Assembly (NCBI GenBank): GCA_022605425.2
Contig: CM061254.1
Location: forward strand, 558,001-622,000
Source of the DNA: Hamiltosporidium tvaerminnensis
Taxonomy: Eukaryota > Microsporidia > Dubosqiidae
Reading direction: 5' to 3'
Length of the DNA stretch: 64,000 nucleotides
The position numbers and the translations under genes were made by a program. Shown here piece after piece: positions 1 to 12,500 of this stretch. The notes beneath the pieces are model-generated. The model saw only the letters and a program-made list of their open reading frames with translations, was not told where the DNA came from and ran no database searches. Each line of letters starts with the position of its first letter. Position 1 is the stretch's first letter.

Positions 1-1429
1 TACCGCTTATACATACTCTTAAGTGATAAGTATTTAAGAAATAAAAATAATCGCTATAAAAATAATTGGAAATGTGGCGGTCAAAACTCAAAGGTCTCTT
101 CTTAACGAGTTTGAACTTAGTAAAGGTTCAAATTTCATTGATCAAATGGCCTATAAAAATACAAACTTTCATAATTCTGGATTAATTGCGCTTACCCGCA
201 TATTATAAAAGCTGAGCAATATTTCTATAACGAAAAGCAAATTACGAGAGTTTAGATAGGCTCGGAAAGAAAAATCCAAAGAAAAATTTCCAGTTAGTTC
301 TTATTTAGGCTTTAAATGGGATTCGGAAAAGAGAAGACATAGGCTATAGTTAAACCGAATGGCTTCTAGAAAATACTCCAAGAGTTAGAGTCAATTTCTA
401 TTCAGAACAATACGATTTCTGTAGAATGATACCAAAATGAATATAGTTTGAATTTTTATGTTAAAAGCATATATTTAAGAGTTTTAAATGCCGCCTAAAC
501 GAAAATTGAAAGTTTGGGCTATTTCTGGATTTATATTTTTGTTAGCTATCTGATAATTTCAAACCATAGAATATGCTTGATTTTGATGAAATTGTGTGTT
601 TTTGAAAAATATAATCAAACGTTCTAATATGATGAGGAGAAATACATTTCATATTAGATGATTAACTATCAACATTTTCACCAGTTGATGAGTTTAGAAA
701 TATCATTAGTCAGATTATCACTAATTAGCTACGTGAATTAATGTTATTTTAAACATTTAAATCAAGAAACCTAGTAATTTTCACAACTGTCTTTATGATA
801 TTGTAACAGTTATATGTTTATAAAGCCCCTGTTTCTTTCTAGCTCTACTGCTGTTTTGTATTTTATACAAAGTAACATGAAAAAAAGCTCTGAATATAGA
901 CCAAACACATAGATTTCAACCTTCTATAAATTGATTTTAAAGTATGAAACAGAAGCGTTTGGTTAAGAGGAAAGGTGAAAATAGTTTAGATAAAATAAAT
1001 CTGTAACGTTAAAAACTATCCAATGGTACAACTGAACAAGATATCTTACAAAATCTTCGAAATTGCCGACTTCGAGACTAGATTAGCATGCATCTTATTT
1101 TTTGAATAATATTAGATGGTGCTGCTTAAAAAATTCTCAATTGAAATAAAAATGCCTTGAAAACTAGATAAATCGGCGAAGTTTTAATTCAACCGTGGGT
1201 TGTTTTCTCTCCTGCAAGGAAAGGAAGAAGCTATAAAAAAAGGGTTTTCGAGAATATTAAGATGTTTTAAGGCAAAATTATTCCCTTTGTAATCATATTA
1301 AAGCAAATTAAGGTGAAAACTTAATGTCTTGAAAAAAGGCTGTTCAATTTATCATCCATATTTTATAAAATTTTCTGAAATCTTGAACCTTTCTGATATA
1401 ATTCTGAAATTTGTTGATGCAGTCTTATA

Positions 1430-2874
1430 TAGGGTTTTTAGATCAATATAATAATCCTTGCAATCAATATAATAATCTTTTTTAAAAAATAATAATTGGA
1501 AAAAAAAATTTAAAAAATAGAAATTTAAAAAATAAAATTTTAAGTAGTACTTTAGATTTATTATTCAAGAATCACTTGCCTTACTTCAGCCTTTTGCGAA
1601 TATCCTAACATTTTACGGTAAAAAGAACTACAATGTTCTCCCGTGATCTCATTAAATTTTTCACAAATTAATATTCTCAAATGAGGCTCAGTACGAGCAC
1701 CACCTCGAATTACTTTATTTTTCTAGACTGATAATACATTCTCAATTGGATTAAGAAATGGAGAGTAAGGTGGAAGATATTTTATTCGATACGAAGCAAT
1801 TTCCTCATCATCATTCAATCCACGATAGTGATGAATTCTCGCATTGTCCATTACAAATATTGGAGTCAAAATTCCTTGCCTTTGACAGCTTTCATAAATC
1901 TCTTTAATAAATAATTTGAAATCCTCACCATTTACGGCTCTCTCATGAATCTTATGGTATATCATACCATATTTGTTCATTGCTGCGACTACTGAAATAT
2001 TTCTACTTCGGGCTGCTGTTACAGATAAGTATGCAGATTCACCTCTCATATTACGACCTCTGCTGGGGCGTGTTACTACTGAAAACCCAACTTCATCCAA
2101 AAAGACAAAGTTTTTGTCATCGTTATCAACTTCCAACTCACGAAAACTAGCTTCGTAATTGGTTCTTAGCTCAATTTTCGAAAGTATATTCCTACGCACA
2201 GGCAACAATGTTACACGCTTTAGAGTGTAATGGAACTTCCTTAGTGCGCGATCAATTGTACTAGTTGACACATCCACATTAAATGTACATTTGACCCATT
2301 CTGCCAACTCATACAAGGTTTTTCTTACATTCAAATCAACATAGGTTTGTAAGCTCTCTTTTATTTCCAAAGTTAACTTTGAGCGCTTATCACTGCCACT
2401 TTTCTCGACAAATACCAAGCCGGTTTTTAGATATCGTCTAACGATACTATTAACCGTCTGGTAATTTATTCGATACATAGAGGCAATTGCGGACATAGAA
2501 TAGGCTTCTAAGGGTTTTTCAATTGTGCCTTTCCGATCATTAATAGAAACCATTTGTTTCCTCAGAGTTGGAATAGTGGTTAGTAGGAGATTTTCATCAT
2601 GTGATCCAGGTGTTTCCACAAGACGCTTCAAACAATTGTCATTTTTGCACTCTATACATTCCGGTGTTTCACCTACATGAAAATCATATTTGTTCTCGTT
2701 GGTATTTTTAACTGAAAAAGAATTTGACATGGGAGTTAATTTTATAATGAATAAATTATTTTTCAAATTTTTATTTTTTAAAAATAATTATTATATTGAT
2801 TGCAAGGATTATTATATTGATCGAAAAAGTACTATATTGATTACAAGGATTATTATATTGAGCGAAAAACCCTA
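1430..2874 (-). mobile_element. Tc1/mariner-like DNA transposon with TIRs and TA duplication
   Basis: A 1445-bp element bounded by TAGGGTTTTT at 1430 and AAAAACCCTA ending at 2874. The inverted repeats extend about 46 bp (1430-1477 and 2827-2874) with few mismatches, both continuing into TCAATATAATAATCCTTG. The flanks are TA on each side (1428-1429 and 2875-2876), the duplication expected for Tc1/mariner/IS630 elements. The right end carries a second subterminal copy of the TTGCAAGGATTATTATATTG-type motif near 2797-2816. It sits inside an older LINE copy, whose sequence resumes on the other side without loss, so the insertion is younger than that LINE. Confidence 0.9.
1561..2766 (-). pseudogene. 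Tc1/mariner (IS630-type) DD34E transposase, one nonsense codon
   Basis: The reading frame encodes about 400 residues. An N-terminal helix-turn-helix part (SMSAIASMYRINYQTVNSIV) is followed by a catalytic core with first Asp in FLDEVGF, second Asp in VMDNARIHH and Glu in LNPIEN. The Asp-Glu gap is 34 residues, as in Tc1-type enzymes. A TAG at 1723-1725 interrupts the frame just after IENVLSV, where family members usually have Trp (TGG). The frame then stays open for 53 more codons to a TAA at 1561-1563. The start could be 2766 or the Met at 2730. The nonsense codon makes this copy probably inactive as sequenced, otherwise it looks young. Function: cut-and-paste transposition of the surrounding element. 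Confidence 0.88.
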
Positions 2875-4619
2875 TAAACAAAAAAATTGATATATCACTG
2901 AGCCAAAAAAATGTTGATCGGATTTCAAAAGAAAGATTAGACAGAGAAATCGATTATCCCCTCTTATAATGATTTTTGATCTGAATATGTGGAGTAGAGC
3001 TTAATATGAGAAGTATACAAACGGTAATACATACTTATAGATTTTCATAACAAATTTATTTTTATTTTATTGTCTATCTTTAAAGATCTCTATTGGTGCG
3101 CCTATACTAGCTTCAAATTTCGTTGAAATGTAGTCTCTCTTTTTAAATAAAGTTAAACACTAAAAAAAAACTATATAAAAAAATATTTCGTGCTTGAATG
3201 AAATTTTACTCTCCCAAGTGCTTAATATTCACAAATAATTGAAATACTAAAACATATAAAAATTTATTCGATGAGTATCCTGGTTAAAGAATAAAAGAGA
3301 AAACTCTTTTGAACTGAAAACAAATCAAAATTAAATTATACACAAGAAATCAATTCCATGTGATTAACTTGATTAATTGTCTCGTAAAAGTAGTCTAATA
3401 ATACTTGTAAATTCCTCGCTGGTAGATTTTAAACGTGTATAATTTTGGAGATAAATAAGACACTTTCTATCCCGAAGTATAAAGGTTCTGTAGCTATCTG
3501 TAATATCGCATATAATATATCCGCATAGGTTTGGTTTGCGTGTTTACATTATTTTTATTCGATTTTTAGATTATCTGGAAAGAAATTAATAAAAATTGTC
3601 CCACTTATACCAATCGAATGTATTAAATTTGTAATAATATCTACCTGCCACATATAGAAAGCCATTGTGTGTCAAATATGGAATAGAGAGTTAAATCACA
3701 GGTGAAATTTTCATAAACCCTATATAAACAATCTACATATTAAAAGCAAAAGCAAAAAAATACATTTAGAGGTATATTTACACGAATAATCAGGCATTTG
3801 GATTGGTTTACTAATCTATATTCTTTGAGAAACAAATTTTAAGCCAAAAGAAGAACCTATTTCATTTACTTTTGAACGAAAACGTATTTACAGTGGGAAA
3901 AGAAATATTAATGTTTCTCAAATTCTTATAAAGTTAAAAACAATTACGATAAGGCGTTCTATTTTGTAAGCATTGACATATTAAAATCCTCAAGAAGGGA
4001 TGAGGGCTTGTATTTATTCATTAAAAGAATGACTTCATAGCTTAAAAACAAAATAGAAGCAATTCTATTCGTGAACTCTTATATAAACATGCTTAGATAA
4101 TGGTAACACCAGATAAAAGTTAATGATAAAAGAATGAATAAAGACCTATACAAATATTTTAAATAAAATTCATTACAATACTCATATGGAACGACTGACT
4201 CTAGTTAGTTTTTTTATTTTTAAGAACAGCTAATCAAAGAAATTTTCCTATTTTAAATAAGCTGAACTTGGGTTTAAGGTGTTTATCCTAAAAAAATTTA
4301 ATGTGCCGAATTTAAATTTCTTAAAATATACTTAAGAAAACCTTACATATGCGTTTAAATATAAGCATGGATTTATTAAAATACACAAAATTTCAGTAGT
4401 AAATCTTTTCTTGATCGATAAACGAATATGGTCGAAATAATTTACCATAGACTGGGGAAAAGTATATAAAAAGGATGTTCCACAAGCAGGTGTACACGAA
4501 AAAATGATAAAGCACAGTTTTAAAGTCATTGCATTTAAGAAATTAGGTACTTATAGACACTCATAGCATACTTCGGTCTTAAATTTCAGACAAGAGAGTT
4601 AGATCAAATAATTAGCTTC

Positions 4620-7600
4620 ATATATTAAAAAATTCTAAATATAAAAAATAAGAATAAAACCTAAAAGAAATTAAAGAAGGAACATATTTAAACGTATAAT
4701 AAAATTTATTTTGGATTGTAACATTAAAAAAAAATAAAATTGTAAATATATTTTTCAAAGTTTTATTAAATTCTCTTCACCATTCTCCAAACCATCTTTA
4801 TATGCTTTATTTCTCTAAAATACTAATTCTTAATAGGGACACTTTTAAGGGGTTGTCCAGCCCCAAAAATTATAGATTGTACTCGTCATTCTTATACATT
4901 TGCAATATATTTTTTTTATTAAGATATTTTTCTGGATATTTAAATATACAAATCTGTACATTTTTGCCAAACTTTAAATATTTGTAAAAGAATAGTAGCA
5001 ATACATTTCTTTTATTCAAGAGAAATTCCGAAAAGTCATTCAATATATTTAATATAAAAATAATCCTGATGATGCTTATTGAACCAATATAATGATCTAT
5101 CAGAAGATGTGATGAGGTTTTTTCTATGATAATGGAGATAAATGCGGCGTAATATTTGCTAAGAAGAATCTGAAAGAGAAATTGAAAGAATAATGTTGTG
5201 AATGTTTTCATAACAAACAACATTACGTCTACTTATATAATAATTTTTTAAAACTTGTTTCAAAATTTCTTATCAAAATAACAAATTAAAATGGTTTATA
5301 AAAACAAAATTAAACAAAAAAATATAAATTTGTTTTTCATTTTCATTATTATATTATCTTTATATTTTTTTAAAAGTTAAATATTATAACTAAAAAATAT
5401 GAATTTTTCGAAATTAATTAATTTTAATTACAATATTAACTTAATTATGTAATACATGATTTTTACTTTTCTTGCTATTGATCATAAAATATAATTTAAA
5501 TTTTATGTATTCAAGCAGGGATAGATCAGAATTTAAACCAAGAATTCTAATTATTCAATAGATCTTCTGAAATATAAATTAATTATAAAATTAAACACTT
5601 GGCAAGTTTCTACATATAGTTATTAGATAGGGTTTGCATTCAATGCAAAGATTGTGATTATATTACGTTTTTATAGAATTATTTGCGATTTTGTTGATAG
5701 ACTATAACACTTAATAGTGACAGGGTTTTCTATTATATATACTATAGCATTTAACTTTTATGTGACTTTTGAAATTTTCATTAACCACAAAAAAATAAGG
5801 CTTCCTTGATGATAATGGACATAGAAGCCAAACAAATAAATGTATTTTATTCTACTTTGACAATTAATGTTTAGTAAAACATAAAATAATTCTTTTTTTG
5901 CGCAATAAACCATGTGAATTAAATGAAAGTGAAGGTTTTATGTTTTTCTCTTTCATTTTTTGAAGTATTTTAAAAATAAAATATATTCCTATGTTTTAGA
6001 AATAACTTTCTATTTTATGGTTTGCTTCTGATAAATAAAACTTCTGTGTTTTTATTGTAGTGATGTCTATTATTTGATTCGATTTGATTGCTGTTTTCGC
6101 TCTGTTCATTTTTGAAGGCAAAAATTGCATAAGAACTATTTACTGTGCAAAAAAAAAAATTGAAACTGCATTTTTTGAATCCGTTGATCTTGCCTTAAAA
6201 TTATTTATCTATTCACTTCTCAAAGTTTTCTTGTCGAAGTATTTAATACATGGTTTGGTTCACAGAAAAATCTTAACCCCTAATTGTACATTGTTTATGA
6301 AATTTTGAAAAATATGATTCAAGCAATGTTGATTGATACAATATATTTACTGGAAATATTTTTTGGTTCTCTCCCCGAGTCATATGAACCTTAAATTTAG
6401 AATTAATTATATTCGATACATTATAGTTATAAGAGTTATGCAGACCACTTTGAAAACTGTATAAGACGCCTCTGGTATAAAATTGATTTATAATTCGCTA
6501 TTAGAAGCGATTCAATATAGAAATTCAAAAATCACAGTGCAAGTTAATAATATAAATATTTTTTGTGCAATTGAATCTCTAATATTAATAATCATATTTA
6601 AAAAGCCAATTCTTCATTCAAGAGTTTTAAAGAGCTGTACATCGAACCAGGTATAACTTTGCAAAAAAAATTAGGCATATGAGGAATCTTTAGATTCTAA
6701 TGGCTTTTTCAGTATAATTATAAAGGTTTTCAATACAAGACTGAACTTTGCTTAAATTTAAAACTTACACCATCTATAAAATTTAGCAATTGACTTGGAT
6801 AAGCAATTAAAACTTTAATCGACCGAAAACCACAAGGTGCCGATTTTTAGTCGATTTGAATCAATAATTATACTGATCCAGAGATTTTAAAATTTCTTTC
6901 TTATAACCTTGAAATAGCCGCTTATTTTTTTATGTAAAATTTTTAAAGACATCATTTTAACTTTATGTATTTAATATCAATATATAGGTTTTTTGTGACG
7001 ATCTAATAAAAAAACAGTTTATTTTGAATTTGCTAGTTTGCTTTTTGATAAATGCTATTTAAATTTTCGCATGTTTAAATTTGTGTGAGATATCGAAAGT
7101 ACAGTGTGCCTCGCAATATAAGTTATATAAGATAGATAATCTAAATTTCGTTTATATTGCACGAAAAGAGCAGCGTTATTTTTATTCTGCATTTTTTTAT
7201 TTTCATAGGACAAAGGTTATCCCGAAACTCTAGTTTCAGAGTTTATATTTCAAACTTGGATTGTTTGATCTTATCCAAAAATCCGCGCATTACAATTTTG
7301 TAAGTTCTTTTAAAATCTATTATTATTTTAATTAACAGGTTTTTAAAGCTCCTTTTTCTTCATTTGGTTCGAATTAGATTTTTTAACGAAGCTGGTTCCA
7401 TGTTATCACCCTTTACAATAGGAAAAAAATAAATGAAATTTAATTGAAAAAAAAATTAAGTTAAAACATATATAAATATTTATATTGATTGAAGAATAAT
7501 ACTGACATATCATATTTATATAAACTCGCTTTTTTAATGCTATCAGTGTTTCTTTTGGTAAATTATATATAAGCTGAAATGAATTATTAACTATGTTTTT

Positions 7601-8924
7601 TTATTGTTTTTTAATAAAGATTATGAATAGATAAGCAAGGGATTGATTCTAAAGAAATTTAAATTTGAGTCTAAACTTCTTATTAATCAGAAAAATATTT
7701 GATGTAATGTTTCGTCATGGAGATGATCATATTATAAATTTAAGCACATAATATTCTCTCATTTCAAACTGCTAAGCGTATTTGTCATTATGTTCGGCAT
7801 TTTTCAGCTTATTCTCAAATCTCTGTCGCTTGAACAAGTTAGAATTAGTAACCCTTGATATATATTTAAATATCGAAAGGCATATAAACATTGAAAAATT
7901 ACAAACTTAGGAAATATGTTTTATCTTAATATTAAACCGAAACCGTTTTCAATTAGGTGAAAAGAGAAATGCTTTTTTTTTATAATAAACAATATTGTTA
8001 TATAAAACTATTTTAATATAAACATTGGCTTTATGATTGAAAGGAATATATAGGCCAATTTTACCCAATATAAATTTGTTATTGTATTTAATATATAGTA
8101 TATTCTCTCACAAAATATACTATTTTTTTTCATGCAATTACTGCATTTGTAGGGTTTACAAGATGAACTGCTTTTTCTACACAAACGATGTCTTTAATAT
8201 ACCAACATCCGAAGCTTTTTGTTTAAAAATGGGTGTAAACCTCTTTTACAGAAGATGAATTTGCCTATTATTTCTTAATTAGATTGCTTAAAACGTGATT
8301 GTAATTAGAAAACTCTCTAGGCCTCCGCATTAGCGTAAAACCAACTTAAAATACACCAATCAAATCCAATAGATGGCAAATAATAGATATATAGGCCAAC
8401 CACATGTGGTTAACATATGTATGAAAGTTATACCAGATGATTACATTCAACCTGGCTATCCTAATTTTGAATTTTTTCTTTCATTTAAGCAACATCTTCT
8501 CATACGAGCAAAAAAGCTGAGTATTCATGTTTTTAAAAAGAGATTCACCTACTGCTTCGCTTTTTTGATCTTGTTTCATAGAAACCTCAAACTCGCTTTG
8601 TTAAAAGTTTTTACACCTTTAAACTTTATCGTCGTTGTACATATACAGACGGAAAACCGAAATAGAAAGGTAACTTTTATTGCATCAAAAATCAAAATCA
8701 TTGTTTAAAAATCAATTTTAGATATGTCAGCCAGATAGATAGTTTATAATGAGATTATACTCTCATCCTATAATTCCACAATATATATCCAGGGATTTAA
8801 TACTTGTTTAGATTACTGCTAAAATCATATCTTTCACTCCATATAGCAAAATCAAATATATAGATACCAACAAAATGAAATAGGTAATATAATTTTTATA
8901 AGGAATATTATTTATTTAAAGTAC
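4620..8924. other. AT-rich gene desert
   Basis: I see no gene I can support here. Frames are short, skewed to Phe/Ile/Leu/Lys/Asn/Tyr, and lack recognisable motifs. The longest (4870-5223 minus, 8373-8708 plus) carry no family signature. The DNA is probably decayed repeat sequence. Confidence 0.6.
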
Positions 8925-9520
8925 AGTGGTGGAGGGAGGATAACCACATAAAAAACTTTCTGCTTGGCAATGAGTGTGTGAAACTGGTGTGAAGATCATT
9001 GTTTGAATTTTTGGTGGGAATACAACCACACTACATCTTCGGTTGTTCCACGGGAGTTGTTATGAGGGGGAGAGGTCTAAGAAATAGAGAAACTTTTTCT
9101 ACGAATTTATTTGTAGTTTTTTATGTAACCAGATTGCAGACCGCAGCTGGAATTGTAGGTAATTGCCATGTATAAGCATGGAAACCTAGCCTTGCTCACT
9201 CGGGTTAGAAGACTTAGCGCCTGGGAGATATAAAAATAAAACCCATTAAAAGCCGGGAGAGCTAAGTAGCAGGTTATACCTGTTGGTATGACATTGCACT
9301 GTCTAGGTGGACCCCATGTAAATCTGAAATATATCTTAGCTAGAAGTTTATTGGGTTCAGAAAGTGTAGAGTAAGTGGGAATGCTGCATAGTCTTGGGGG
9401 AGCCCAGGGGGGGCTTCGGCCTTCGATCACACTCCATGCAACGGACATTAACGAACTCCGGGCAACTGCCTCGCCTATTAATTAGGTTCTACACACCTGG
9501 TGGATGAAAGGCTTTGGGAC
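8925..9520 (-). repeat. Dispersed GC-richer repeat, unclassified family (copy 1)
   Basis: This block is visibly richer in G+C than its surroundings. Its reverse complement aligns over about 580 bp with 33,575-34,155. Shared landmarks in order are a TTCGTTAATGTCCG-like block, CTATGCAGCATT, AATAAACTTCTAG followed by AAGATATAT, TGAGCAAGGCTAGGTTTC, ATAAAAAACTACAAA, and a terminal part with TAGTGTGGTTGTATTCC and ACTCATTGCCAAGCAG. The terminal 130 bp also match two copies near 35.3 and 35.5 kb. An open frame at 9107-9448 (minus) is not conserved between copies, so the element appears non-coding. I see no inverted repeats or family-defining protein. It could be a non-autonomous element or an untranslated part of a larger retroelement. 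Confidence 0.75.
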
Positions 9521-12500
9521 GTAGGTATCGCAGGGGTTACCGATGGAGTGTTGGGGTAGCAGTTATTTATGTTAAACCTAGAACTGCGTTAATGTCATGA
9601 AAACAAATATAACACTTGCCAAATTGTAAAAAGATGTGATATTTTTAAATAAATTTTTTATAAAAAAAAATTGTAAGAACAATAAAAAAAAGAAATGCAC
9701 GTCAAAAAAACATTTTTCGTGTATATTATATCAATGATCGATTTGCTAAAAAAACCCGACATAAATGTTACGAAAGGTATTCATTTGAAAAAACTGTGGA
9801 TAAAATGATTATTGAAGCAGAACATGAACGCGATCACATTAATTTTGGAAGCCACATCCTGTAATAAACATTAAAAACTAGGAAATCGTTAGCTGCTGTA
9901 ATAGAAAATATGAATGCACGTATTCGAAGCAAGAGTTTTTTTGTCTTCCAAAAAAGTGTAAATATAGTTAACATTAGAAAATATCTTTATGTTATTGTAT
10001 AGAGTGTCTTGATTTCAAATAATATTTAATAGAAAATGATGGATTGTTTTTATTTTTAACTAAAATTCGTATTTTTAAAACGATACTTTTTTGTGTTATA
10101 AGATAAAGAAAAACACGGCAAATCCAATCTATGAGCATAAAATATTAATCCGGCACCTAAGACTCATTTTTTCATATGTCTGAGAATGAAACAGAGTTTA
10201 AAACTGCTGCTTGTAAAAATAGTCTGGAAATCCTAATTTTCGAATTTGACGGTATACTCGGGAATCAAAAAACACAATATACAGCTTAAAGGTTATCAGA
10301 TCAATGTAGTGACTTTGACAAAGTCATCATTTAATAATTAAACACTATGATGTAACTACCTCATAAAAAACGAGAATGTTTTTTATACAACGAAAGTAAA
10401 GAAGAAATTAAATCACGTTTAATTTGATTTTTCATTCAATGTGACTTAAATTCATTTTTTTGGCAAGTTTTATAGATAAGACATATATTTAAATATAATA
10501 TGCTTAACCTCACTACAAATATAATAGATTTCGATTCAAAATTGAATTTTAAATCTAATGAATATAAAATAAAACTGTAGAAATTTTTTGAAAAGCTTAG
10601 TCTATAGTAAAATTATCACTAAAAAATATGATTTTTTTCATAATAATATACTTATAAAAAATTTTATTTACCTTTTTTAAATAATTATATCTGAAAAAAC
10701 AATTGATACGCTCAATCATAAAATATAAATCTTGCTTATGATATTATGGGTCAAGTGATCATAAACAGAAATTCGATAAGAATTCTACAACCAACTTAAT
10801 CTTTTGACTTTTTATTTGAGAATAACACATTTATTGTTATACAAAAATTGAATTGACGTATGTTAAAAATCAAAAATGTATACAATAATAAAAAAAGCAA
10901 AATATTCAAAAAAAGTTTAAAAAGTAAAAATTAAGAAAATTTGGTTTTTATTTTAGTATTCAACAAATTATTTCTGCAAGTTTTCCTTTATAGCAAAATT
11001 TACTAAATACTCTTTCTCGGCTTACAATCCATAATTTTTTTTTTCCGAAGACCAAAATTCAAGAGCCTATAAAATTTTGATGCTGCTTTACCATTGTTGA
11101 AAGGTAAAGCAAACCAAAAGTAAATATAATATGTAAATAATCTGCAATATAAGAATAAATTCTATTTTAATTCCTTCTTATATTTTTCTCTTTATGAATG
11201 TTATTTTTAAAAAAACAATTAATTTTTGCCTTAAATCTGTAAAATAAAATTCGGTGTTAAATATTTTTAGCTTTTTATGTATTTTCTGCTAACTTTTTAA
11301 CCATTATTGTCTCTTCTTCTAAATCCGACTCTTTTTGCCTTAAATAAGTAATATTTAAATTAATTAAACCACAATTCAATCATTAATATTTCTCAAACCA
11401 AAATTTATAAAATTTTATCCTGTTTTTATCTGCAATGTTAAAATAATATAATCGTTAAGTAGTATATTAATTTAACCTTTTACAAATTACAACTTATGAA
11501 ATGTTTGGAATATTTAAATCAAAATTGTTTAATTATAGATTTATGTGAGTTATAATTATATTAATTTTTATTTAATTTTTATAGCACCGAAAATTTATTT
11601 GGTGCAATAAAGTAATGGTTGGTTTAGCAAAGTTCACTCAGAGGACTTTAGCTCGATTTCCTGGATTAAAATTTCTATCTTTTAAAGCTGAAGTTCAGAA
11701 TTTATAGGAGAAGCTGATCGAAGGAATCCTAAACTCAATGAAACTCATAAACCAAAATAAAAAAGATATAAACCAACATTGGTTGTGTAAACTTATAGTA
11801 TTAAATCAAACTCTAAATACCTTTAATACATATAACAGATCGGTTATATGTCCGAAATAAAAAGAATTCGTAGATATTTTATTGTCAAATTTAATTTTAA
11901 TAAACGAAATGACAAAAATATTATTTCTGTTGCAAGTTACAATTTTTATTGTACAAGTTCTTCATATATTATTTTATTAAATAAATTGCATGCACTAAAA
12001 TAAAACATGTAAGATATATGAAGAAGCAGTGTTTTCAATATGAATTAAACACATAAACAATGATGATCTTAAAAACCGCGCAAATATTTTTTGATGGTGC
12101 AAATGAATTGTAATAAGTACAAATATTGCGTAGAGGAAAAAAAAGTGCAAATTGAATTAAAAGAATCTAAGCTATATATTGATCAATTTTTCGACAACAT
12201 ATATAAATTACTATGGATAATGTGTAAGCAACAAATATTAAATTACTGATACCTTATTTTTACGAAAAGACCGAAAATAATCTATCGATTAAAATATAGT
12301 AAATGATTCGAGTAATATAGGCGAAGAAATTTAAACAAAGAAAAGCGATAGAGTAATTTTATAAACAGTAAACGATAATTTCACCTCGAATAGTATTATT
12401 AAAGCATAAAATTATATGAAATAAAGTATACAAAGCGAGACTAATATATAAAAAACATAGTAACACAATTAATTTACAAAAAAAACTAAAATATTTTATT

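Larger units (their letters stand above)
200..4620 (+). pseudogene. Decayed R2/R4-type non-LTR retrotransposon (LINE copy A)
   Basis: No open frame survives, but the DNA matches the nearly intact LINE at 38.4-42.2 kb in the same order. Examples: a GATGAAATTGTG block near 590-615, the RT finger block at 700-720, CTTTATGATATTG near 790, and the motif-A-to-B region at 1320-1427. After the interruption the match resumes exactly at the following LINE position (AAAATTGATATATCA at about 2884), then continues through a TTTATTTTATTG block for the F-D-D region near 3065 and a weaker 3' match near 4500-4600. Many indels and stops mark an old copy. A Tc1-like element (1430-2874) splits it. The left edge and the part before 500 are poorly resolved. 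Order and colinearity are seen directly; exact boundaries are estimates. Confidence 0.75.

Noticed and set aside
8373-8708. 111-codon plus-strand frame in the left desert
   Set aside because: No motif, no start signal, and surrounded by decayed DNA; it could be chance.
9107-9448. 113-codon minus-strand frame in a GC-richer block
   Set aside because: The aligned copy at 33.6 kb does not keep the frame, so it is treated as part of a non-coding repeat.
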